A program made the position numbers and the translations under genes. DNA of 7,244 bases, taken from contig CAYNGH010000164.1 in NCBI GenBank assembly GCA_964396845.1, positions 1 to 7,244 on the forward strand. Reading direction: 5' to 3'. Below, in pieces: positions 1-5,143 of this stretch (position 1 is the first letter of the stretch; each line of letters begins with the position of its first letter). The notes under the pieces were generated by a model. The model saw nothing but the letters and a program-made list of their open reading frames with translations, had not been told where the DNA came from and made no database searches. This DNA comes from CAYNGH01 sp964396845. GTDB lineage: Bacteria > Vulcanimicrobiota > JAJTBE01 > CAYNGH01.

Positions 1-171
1 CCCAAGGAAGAAACGCCCCTGGCATCTGCTCCTCCCCCCAGTGATTTTCTTGAAACACCCAAGGAAGAAACGCCCCTGGCATCTGCTCCTCCCCCCAGTG
101 ATTTTCTTGAAACACCCAAGGAAGAAACGCCCCTGGCATCTGCTCCTCCCCCCAGTGATTTTCTTGAAAGA
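1..171 (+). repeat. 57-bp tandem repeat, three copies, within coding sequence
   Basis: Copies run 1-57, 58-114 and 115-171. Copies 1 and 2 are identical base for base; copy 3 differs only at its 56th base (C to G), which turns the last Thr codon into Arg. The period is 19 codons, so copy number can change without breaking the frame; each unit encodes PKEETPLASAPPPSDFLET. The window begins exactly at a unit boundary, so further copies upstream are likely. Near-perfect DNA identity points to recent expansion or ongoing homogenisation. Confidence 0.95.
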
Positions 172-1110
172 CCTGACGAGGAGTTTTACGAAATTTATGC
201 AGAAAGCCTGATAACATCAGCCCAGGCTCCCCGGCCCGAAGAGATGCCGGAAATCTCCGGGGATATACCCCATGAAGAAGAACCCCATCTGACCTCTCAT
301 CTGGAAACAGAGCTGGAGTTTGATCTTGACACCACTCAAGACGATGAGCTTGACGTTCCCGCAGATGAAGCCGATACACCTGAAGAGTTTCAGGATCAGC
401 CTGAAGAGGAGGCACCGGAGCTTCCCCCGGAGCTGGAATTTGAAGATGAAGACTGGCCTGCTGATGAAATTGACGATGAAATGGATACCCCTGGAGGGAC
501 AGCAGGCTTTCAGGATAAGGATCTTTCTGAGGAATCAGAATTACCTCTATATACCGAACCTGAACTTCCCCAGGCAGACTTTGAAAGCATGGGAACCTTC
601 AGTCCCGATGACTGGATGGACATAATGGAGGGAAAGGGACTCTCCATGACAGAACCGGAAATGGAACCTCCGTCCCAGGATATCATTGAAGGGGAGGCAT
701 TTCTCAAGGGGGATGTTGACTACCAGGAAAAGCATTTAGTACCCTCCCGGCAAGAACCCCGAAAAAAAATCAGGACCGAACCTGCCCGGGAAGGCCTGAA
801 AAAGCGGGAAGAGTTTACAAAAGCCCGGCTTACCCATCATAAAAAATTTAAACGAACCGCAAAAAACCCCGCCCGGCTCTGTTCCACCCATGGCAAAAAA
901 GAACTGGCAGACCGGTGCATCGAGTGCGGTGCTCCCGGGGCATCAGTAATGGCTCAGCTCTGCCTGGACTGCGCCTCCAACAAGAAAACCGCATTCAACT
1001 GCATCCAGTGCGGTCGTCCCAATTCCAGGGCTATTGCCCGTTACTGCCGTAACTGTGCGCCGGGGCTTTCCCGGGTATGTGTTAAATGCGGTCAGTCCCT
1101 GATGAAATGA
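1..1110 (+). CDS. Acidic repeat protein with C-terminal zinc-ribbon tail (5' end outside window)
   Basis: The frame is open from the first base to the TGA at 1108-1110 (369 residues visible), so the real start lies upstream; the ATG at 244 is internal. I do not recognise a named family. Three parts can be seen. Residues 1-57 are three copies of a 19-residue Pro/Glu/Ser-rich repeat. Residues from about 58 to 250 are strongly acidic and Pro-rich, probably disordered. A basic stretch rich in Arg and Lys (about 252-292) leads into a tail with six metal-binding pairs at 880-1092: CSTH, CIEC, CLDC, CIQC, CRNC and CVKC. The spacing (C-x2-C, 11 residues, C-x2-C) occurs twice in tandem and looks like zinc ribbons. 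Known biology: such ribbons bind nucleic acid or protein partners. A scaffold or nucleic-acid-associated role is inference only. No signal peptide can be judged because the N-terminus is missing. Confidence 0.8.
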   Translation, partial: PKEETPLASAPPPSDFLETPKEETPLASAPPPSDFLETPKEETPLASAPPPSDFLERPDEEFYEIYAESLITSAQAPRPEEMPEISGDIPHEEEPHLTSHLETELEFDLDTTQDDELDVPADEADTPEEFQDQPEEEAPELPPELEFEDEDWPADEIDDEMDTPGGTAGFQDKDLSEESELPLYTEPELPQADFESMGTFSPDDWMDIMEGKGLSMTEPEMEPPSQDIIEGEAFLKGDVDYQEKHLVPSRQEPRKKIRTEPAREGLKKREEFTKARLTHHKKFKRTAKNPARLCSTHGKKELADRCIECGAPGASVMAQLCLDCASNKKTAFNCIQCGRPNSRAIARYCRNCAPGLSRVCVKCGQSLMK

Positions 1111-1130
1111 TATTTTTTTTAACTAAATAC

Positions 1131-1158
1131 TTGACATTTGGGGATATTTTGATATAAT
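1131..1158 (+). promoter_or_regulatory. Sigma-70-type promoter of the tRNA cluster
   Basis: A consensus -35 box TTGACA (1131-1136) and a consensus -10 box TATAAT (1153-1158) are separated by 16 bp. Transcription would begin near 1165, only a few bases before the mature 5' end of tRNA-Val. Two perfect hexamers are typical of strong stable-RNA promoters. It begins 20 bases after the stop codon of the upstream gene. Confidence 0.85.
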
Positions 1159-1168
1159 AATCCTGCTC

Positions 1169-1241
1169 GGGCGAATGGCTCAGTCGGTAGAGCGCCTGCT
1201 TCACATGTAGGAGGTCACAGGTTCAAGTCCTGTTTCGCCCA
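1169..1241 (+). tRNA. tRNA-Val (CAC)
   Basis: This is a complete 73-nt cloverleaf. Acceptor stem GGGCGAA pairs with TTCGCCC, the D-arm is GCTC/GAGC, the anticodon stem is CCTGC/GTAGG, the loop TTCACAT gives anticodon CAC, and the T-arm is ACAGG-TTCAAGT-CCTGT. The discriminator is A. No CCA is encoded (ATT follows), so the end must be added by nucleotidyltransferase. It is the first gene of the cluster, followed by a 46-nt spacer. Confidence 0.96.
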
Positions 1242-1287
1242 TTAGTGGCAATATCGCCAGCCCGGTGGGTGGTGTTGAGCAAAATGC

Positions 1288-1364
1288 GGGGGCGTGGTCT
1301 AGCGGTTCAGGACGTCGGCCTGTCACGCCGAAGATCGCGGGTTCAAATCCCGTCGTCCCCGCCA
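1288..1364 (+). tRNA. tRNA-Asp (GTC), CCA encoded
   Basis: This is a complete cloverleaf of 74 nt plus a genomically encoded CCA at 1362-1364. Acceptor stem GGGGGCG pairs with CGTCCCC (one G-T pair), the anticodon stem is TCGGC/GCCGA, the loop CTGTCAC gives anticodon GTC, and the T-arm is GCGGG/CCCGT. The discriminator is G, as expected for Asp. Its D-arm holds the only CTAG tetranucleotide of the window (1299-1302). An AT-only spacer of 11 nt separates it from tRNA-Phe. Confidence 0.96.
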
Positions 1365-1375
1365 TTTATATTTAT

Positions 1376-1448
<73 letters not shown>

Positions 1449-1452
1449 TTAT

Positions 1453-1484
1453 AAAATCCCTCAAAATACAGGGGGATTTTTTTG
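1453..1484 (+). terminator. Intrinsic terminator of the tRNA cluster
   Basis: AAAATCCC (1453-1460) pairs perfectly with GGGATTTT (1473-1480). Two further pairs (T-G and C-G) extend the stem inward, and a run of seven T follows from 1477 to 1483. It begins five bases after the 3' end of tRNA-Phe and isolates the tRNA transcript from the methyltransferase gene. Confidence 0.85.
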
Positions 1485-1505
1485 TTATATCGTTTTTATT
1501 ACAAA

Positions 1506-1524
1506 GGATTAAAAACATTAATCC
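1506..1524. promoter_or_regulatory. Perfect inverted repeat upstream of the methyltransferase gene (candidate operator)
   Basis: GGATTAA (1506-1512) and TTAATCC (1518-1524) are perfect 7-bp arms around a 5-base AAACA centre. The element ends 13 bases before the ribosome binding site of the methyltransferase gene. There is no T-run after it, so it is not a terminator. A protein-binding operator or a leader hairpin are both possible. No clear -35/-10 pair can be assigned in this short AT-rich stretch. Confidence 0.4.
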
Positions 1525-1537
1525 ATAAGATAACTTC

Positions 1538-1543
1538 AGGGAG
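1538..1543 (+). promoter_or_regulatory. Ribosome binding site of the methyltransferase gene; bears on start choice
   Basis: AGGGAG lies 4 bases before an in-frame TTG (1548) and 10 bases before an in-frame ATG (1554). Four bases is too close for normal initiation, so the ATG at 1554 is the more likely start, although the reading frame is open from the TTG. A third ATG at 1544 is out of frame. Confidence 0.6.
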
Positions 1544-1553
1544 ATGATTGTTT

Positions 1554-2423
1554 ATGAGCCACAAGGTTGTCTTTGGTGATTCCCGGAAAATGCCTGAATT
1601 GGAGAATGAATCGGTTCATCTGATGGTGACATCACCGCCTTACTGGTGTATCAAGGATTATTCCCATGAAGGACAGACTGGTTACAATCAGAGTTATGAA
1701 GAATATATTGAGGATATTTTCTCAGTTCTAAAAGAAACTTTTCGTGTTCTCAAGACTGGATGCAGAGCGGTAATAAATATAGGAGATCAGTATTTGAGAG
1801 CTCGGGATCATGGGAGATACCGTGTTCAGCCGATTCCTTCTGATGTAATTATTAGAGCCAGAGATGCAGGATTTGATTTTATGGGAAACATCATCTGGAA
1901 AAAGATTTCCACAACGAATACCACTGGGGGAGGGGCCTGGATGGGATCCATTTATCATCCAAGGGATGGCCACATTACATATGAGCATGAATACATCATA
2001 ATTTTAAAGAAGCCGGGAAAATGGCCAAAACCAGCTGAAAAACAAAAAGAATTGAGCAAGCTGACAAAGGAAGAAAGAAGTTCCTGGTTTCGTGGAATAT
2101 GGGAGGTTCATCCAGAAAAACAAAATTGTCATATTGCAATGTTTCCCGTTGAGATCCCATACAGGTTGATTAAAATGTACTCTTTCTTCGGTGAAACAGT
2201 ATTGGATCCGTTTCTTGGCAGCGGAACAACAATCAAAGCAGCCAGTTTGCTTGGAAGAGTCGGCATAGGCTATGAAATCAATCAAAAATACAAGACAGTA
2301 ATCGAAAAAAAACTGCAAGTAGATGAGTTAAACTTATTCGATAACAATCAAGTTGAATTTAAATACAGGGAGATTAATCAGGAAACCATCAAAGATAAAG
2401 GGGATCTTCTGAAAGTTGGGTAG
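1554..2423 (+). CDS. Beta-class DNA methyltransferase of a type II R-M system (probably N4-cytosine, CTAG)
   Basis: The protein has about 289 residues from the ATG; an in-frame TTG at 1548 would add two. It transfers a methyl group from S-adenosylmethionine to a base in the recognition site, protecting host DNA. Counting from the TTG, catalytic motif IV is TSPPYW (28-33) and the SAM-binding motif I is DPFLGSGTT (220-228), followed by GIGYEIN (239-245). Catalytic motif before SAM motif is the beta-class order, and a TSPPYW-type motif IV is typical of N4-cytosine enzymes. A segment HIAMFPVEIPYRLI (195-208) matches the motif X region. The endonuclease gene follows with an 8-bp overlap. Specificity for CTAG is inferred from the partner's family. 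The gene is AT-rich (24 of 60 G+C in 1741-1800) beside GC-rich neighbours, suggesting acquisition by transfer. Confidence 0.9.
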   Translation: MSHKVVFGDSRKMPELENESVHLMVTSPPYWCIKDYSHEGQTGYNQSYEEYIEDIFSVLKETFRVLKTGCRAVINIGDQYLRARDHGRYRVQPIPSDVIIRARDAGFDFMGNIIWKKISTTNTTGGGAWMGSIYHPRDGHITYEHEYIIILKKPGKWPKPAEKQKELSKLTKEERSSWFRGIWEVHPEKQNCHIAMFPVEIPYRLIKMYSFFGETVLDPFLGSGTTIKAASLLGRVGIGYEINQKYKTVIEKKLQVDELNLFDNNQVEFKYREINQETIKDKGDLLKVG

Positions 2424-3000
2424 AAGATTAAAAATTTCGAACAAGGAATTATTGGAATTATTGCTTATTGAACAGTCAGAATTTCCAAAATACTCAACTC
2501 AGATAATGAATTTGGCAAACCAGAATGCCCAAGGCACAAGGCCCCAGGTTGTCGGGCAAATGTCAGATTTCATAGAGGAGTTTCAAGGGGAATCATTCCA
2601 GGAATGGGTGGAGTGGTATAACAGCAAAAAACCTGGAGCAATCGACAGAGCAACAGAGAAGATAATGGATATGATAGAAAAACTCCAGGATTCCATTAGT
2701 AATATCGACAAAGAAATGGTGAAGAAATGGGTGGAAGACCTGGTATATAAAAAAACTTATTCCGGACTGAAGTTTCAAAAGGCGATTATCAAGAAAGTAT
2801 CTGATGAACTCAAATCAGATTACAGAATTGCCAGCCAGGACGAAGAGTCCCTGGGTATTGACGGCTTTATTGATGACAGGCCGGTTTCAATCAAGCCTGT
2901 TACATACAGAACAATGAGTATGCTGTCAGAGAATATAAATGTTGATATGATATACTACGAAAAGAAAAAAAACGGCCTGATTATCGAGTTTGATTTTTAA
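2416..3000 (+). CDS. MjaI-family type II restriction endonuclease (CTAG specificity predicted)
   Basis: The protein has 194 residues, close to the usual size of the family. It should cut DNA at the site protected by the upstream methyltransferase. The block LANQNAQGTRPQVVGQMSDF (residues 33-52) is what I recognise as the MjaI endonuclease signature; MjaI cuts CTAG. A C-terminal segment with D149 in GIDG and SIK at 158-160 resembles a PD-(D/E)xK nuclease core with Ser replacing the middle acidic residue; E143 or E144 could contribute. The assignment of catalytic residues is inference. The start is TTG: a TGA in the same frame at 2410-2412 excludes a longer form, and AAAGGGGA sits 11 bases upstream. 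Overlap with the methyltransferase stop suggests coupled translation. Base composition is very low in GC (19 of 60 in 2701-2760), unlike the flanking genes. Confidence 0.85.
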   Translation: MGRRLKISNKELLELLLIEQSEFPKYSTQIMNLANQNAQGTRPQVVGQMSDFIEEFQGESFQEWVEWYNSKKPGAIDRATEKIMDMIEKLQDSISNIDKEMVKKWVEDLVYKKTYSGLKFQKAIIKKVSDELKSDYRIASQDEESLGIDGFIDDRPVSIKPVTYRTMSMLSENINVDMIYYEKKKNGLIIEFDF

Positions 3001-3012
3001 AAAATAAAACAA

Positions 3013-3048
3013 AAAAAGCCCGGCGGTATTACCGGGCTTTTTGTTTTT
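3013..3048. terminator. Bidirectional intrinsic terminator between convergent genes
   Basis: AAAAAGCCCGG (3013-3023) pairs perfectly with CCGGGCTTTTT (3032-3042) around an 8-base loop. T-rich tails lie on both sides: TTTTTGTTTTT on the plus strand, and the complement of the A-run from 3011 on the minus strand. It begins 12 bases after the endonuclease stop codon and ends 9 bases before the stop codon of the convergent symporter gene, so it can end both transcripts. Confidence 0.9.
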
Positions 3049-3057
3049 ATGATTATC

Positions 3058-4959
3058 TTATGCCGTAGCCGGTGATTCCTCGGTGTCATCGTCGGATCCG
3101 GCGGCTTCCGCCTGTTCTTTTTCCCACATCTCCTTGGCCAGGATTTCCGCTTCTTCTTCTTCCCGGCGGGCCTCTTCTTCTTCACCGGTTTCGTGAGGAT
3201 CCCTCAAGTTGCGATACCAGAAGAAATAAAGCCCCGTGACACAGAACAGGAATACTATGATACAGGTGAACAGCTTCTGCCAGTCCTGGATGATGAGAGT
3301 CATTGAGCCGAACAGCAGGCACATCTGGGCCGGCACCGCAAGAACCACAGCGATGATGTCATTGAGATGCTCAATGGTGATGTCCCGGATAAACTCGTAG
3401 GAGAGTTTTTTCTTTGTGTTTGTCCACATGCCTCCGGTGCGGGTCTGCTTGAGGAAGTTTACCAGCACCTTTTCCTCGGTCTTGGGAGTCATCAGGGTGC
3501 CGATGATACATCCCGCCAGGGAGAACAGCAACGGTATGGGGAAGCTGATATAGGGCGGCAGGGTGACCTTCATGAAGACCTCGGTTACAATCTTGAGGAT
3601 CAGGGCCGACCCGATGCCCGCGGCAGTGCCGATGGCAAAGCCGTAACCGTTGAAGCGCTCCCAGTACCAGCGCAGAACCATGGGGATGAATATGCCCGCT
3701 CCAAGGCTGGCGGTGATGAAGTCCCATATGAAATTGATGTTGGGGATCACAAGGCTGATGATATAACCCGTGAGGGCTATCACCACCGATGAAGCCCGGC
3801 TCATGAACATTAACTGTTCTTCGCTGGCATCGGGCTTCTGGATGGCCTGGTATATGTCTTTCACATAATACGAAGCCCCTGCGTTAATGGTGGAGTCAAA
3901 GGTTGACATGGCCGCGGCGATAAGCCCCGCCAGGGCCATACCCTTGATGCCCGCCGGCATAATCTCCCGGATAACCAGAGGCAGGACCGATTCAGAGCCT
4001 CCCGCGGCGGCCACCTTCCCTCCCAGGGAAAGCCCCATGACTGCCAGGGCCATAATCAGAGTCCACCGGAAAGACAACAGCAGAATCCATTCCGCGGTGA
4101 GAAGTCCTGCTTCCCTTTCGTTGCGGGCTGCGTAATACCGCTGGGACATATACCCGCCGATGCCTCCCATGCCTTCCAGTATCCCCTTGAGGATAAAGAA
4201 CAGGATCACAAAAGTAAACAGGCTGTATTCAGGATTCCCCGGCACATCCAATCGGAATGGCAAGTCAAACTGGGTGAAGTGGTCGGGCAGGACAACGGCC
4301 CCGGCGCTTACCATGAAGAAGGCCCTGACGGATATATACACCGCCACGATGATTATAAGGATTTCCTGGAGCACATCGGTGAACACCACCCCGTAAAGAC
4401 CCGATGACACCGTATATGCCATACCTATCATAATCATGATGAAGGCGGCAATCGCCTTGTTTGCCTCGGTGTTGGCGGATATGGTGATGAAGTTGCCCAG
4501 GAAGTTGCCGGCGCCTTTGGAAAAGTAGATCACCATACCGATGGTGAAGACAATATTTGCCACCGCGGATAATGTCCGGGCCATACGGCCACCTTTGCCT
4601 TCGCCGAAACGGAGCTTCATAAACTCCGCCTCGGTCATAACCTTGGATCGGCGGTACCATTTGCCCAGAAACACCATCAGAAATGCCAGGGGAATGGCCA
4701 CGCCACCCCGCATGGCAATCCAGAACCCCCTGAGGCCCAAAGTATAAATAAAAGCCACAATAACTGTGGTTCCGGCAATGTCAAAGTTGGATGCAGTCCC
4801 TGATGCTCCCAAGACCCACCAGGGAATCTTTTTGCCCCCCAGGAAGTAGTTGCCAATCCCCTTGGAGGCAACCTTGCTCATGATGAAACCCACAATGACG
4901 ATTAATGCAAAATACCCTATAACTATCGCCTTGTCAAGGAACTCCAGCTTGATTTCCAT
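3058..4959 (-). CDS. Sodium:solute symporter family (SSS) transporter with acidic C-terminal tail
   Basis: This integral inner-membrane protein of 633 residues uses the sodium gradient to import an unidentified solute. The N-terminal region (about 10-580) carries many hydrophobic helices, including 10-27, 62-76, 170-215, 245-262 and 392-405. The segment GLIAAAMSTFDSTINAGAS (345-363) matches the SSS sodium-site helix, with S352 and T353 at the positions expected to bind Na+. Family members are often around 500 residues. This one adds further hydrophobic segments (about 534-557 and 562-581) and a charged Glu-rich tail (588-633) that may form a helix. The ATG is preceded by GGGGAG (4966-4971) with a 6-base gap. 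The gene has its own predicted promoter, is separated from the hydrogenase operon by a terminator, and is convergent with the restriction gene. The substrate could be a sugar, an amino acid or a carboxylate; the sequence does not say which. Confidence 0.9.
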   Translation of the reverse strand: MEIKLEFLDKAIVIGYFALIVIVGFIMSKVASKGIGNYFLGGKKIPWWVLGASGTASNFDIAGTTVIVAFIYTLGLRGFWIAMRGGVAIPLAFLMVFLGKWYRRSKVMTEAEFMKLRFGEGKGGRMARTLSAVANIVFTIGMVIYFSKGAGNFLGNFITISANTEANKAIAAFIMIMIGMAYTVSSGLYGVVFTDVLQEILIIIVAVYISVRAFFMVSAGAVVLPDHFTQFDLPFRLDVPGNPEYSLFTFVILFFILKGILEGMGGIGGYMSQRYYAARNEREAGLLTAEWILLLSFRWTLIMALAVMGLSLGGKVAAAGGSESVLPLVIREIMPAGIKGMALAGLIAAAMSTFDSTINAGASYYVKDIYQAIQKPDASEEQLMFMSRASSVVIALTGYIISLVIPNINFIWDFITASLGAGIFIPMVLRWYWERFNGYGFAIGTAAGIGSALILKIVTEVFMKVTLPPYISFPIPLLFSLAGCIIGTLMTPKTEEKVLVNFLKQTRTGGMWTNTKKKLSYEFIRDITIEHLNDIIAVVLAVPAQMCLLFGSMTLIIQDWQKLFTCIIVFLFCVTGLYFFWYRNLRDPHETGEEEEARREEEEAEILAKEMWEKEQAEAAGSDDDTEESPATA

Positions 4960-5010
4960 GCTAATCTCCCCAATTTTAATTTTTCATAAAAAAACATAAA
5001 ACAATAAAAC

Positions 5011-5039
5011 AGTATAACGATTGCAAACTACTTCGACAA
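5011..5039 (-). promoter_or_regulatory. Predicted sigma-70-type promoter of the symporter gene
   Basis: Read on the minus strand, TTGTCG (5039-5034) and TATACT (5016-5011) are separated by exactly 17 bp. Transcription would begin near 5004, giving an AT-rich leader of about 45 nt before the symporter start. Each box departs from consensus, so this is a reasonable candidate and not certain. Confidence 0.6.
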
Positions 5040-5095
5040 AAATCCCTGTTTCCCTGCCCATGTGGGTTTTCCTGTCAGGGGGGGCCAGAAGCCCG

Positions 5096-5131
5096 AAAAC
5101 AAAAGGAAGGCAAAAGCCTTCCAATTGTTTT
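5096..5131 (-). terminator. Intrinsic terminator of the hydrogenase operon
   Basis: GGAAGGC (5105-5111) pairs perfectly with GCCTTCC (5116-5122) around a 4-base loop. Outer arms AAAACAA (5096-5102) and TTGTTTT (5125-5131) also pair, across a 2x2 internal mismatch. On the minus strand the stem is followed by TTTTGTTTT. It lies 12 bases past the hydA stop codon and separates the hydrogenase transcript from the symporter promoter. Confidence 0.85.
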
Positions 5132-5143
5132 AATTAAGATGTC

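Noticed and set aside
1..171. CRISPR array
   Set aside because: The 57-bp units are directly adjacent with no variable spacers and they encode protein in one frame.
244..246. ATG as the start of the acidic zinc-ribbon protein
   Set aside because: The same frame is open back to base 1 and encodes the in-frame 19-residue repeats, so the ATG is internal.
1111..1130. Terminator for the acidic zinc-ribbon gene in the T-run after its stop codon
   Set aside because: The run of T at 1113-1120 has no stable GC-rich hairpin before it; only a 4-bp stem could be drawn.
3075..3095. Possible duplicated tRNA-Phe 3' end as an integration scar on the far side of the R-M pair
   Set aside because: Only short scattered matches to the T-arm and acceptor sequence are present, no better than chance.
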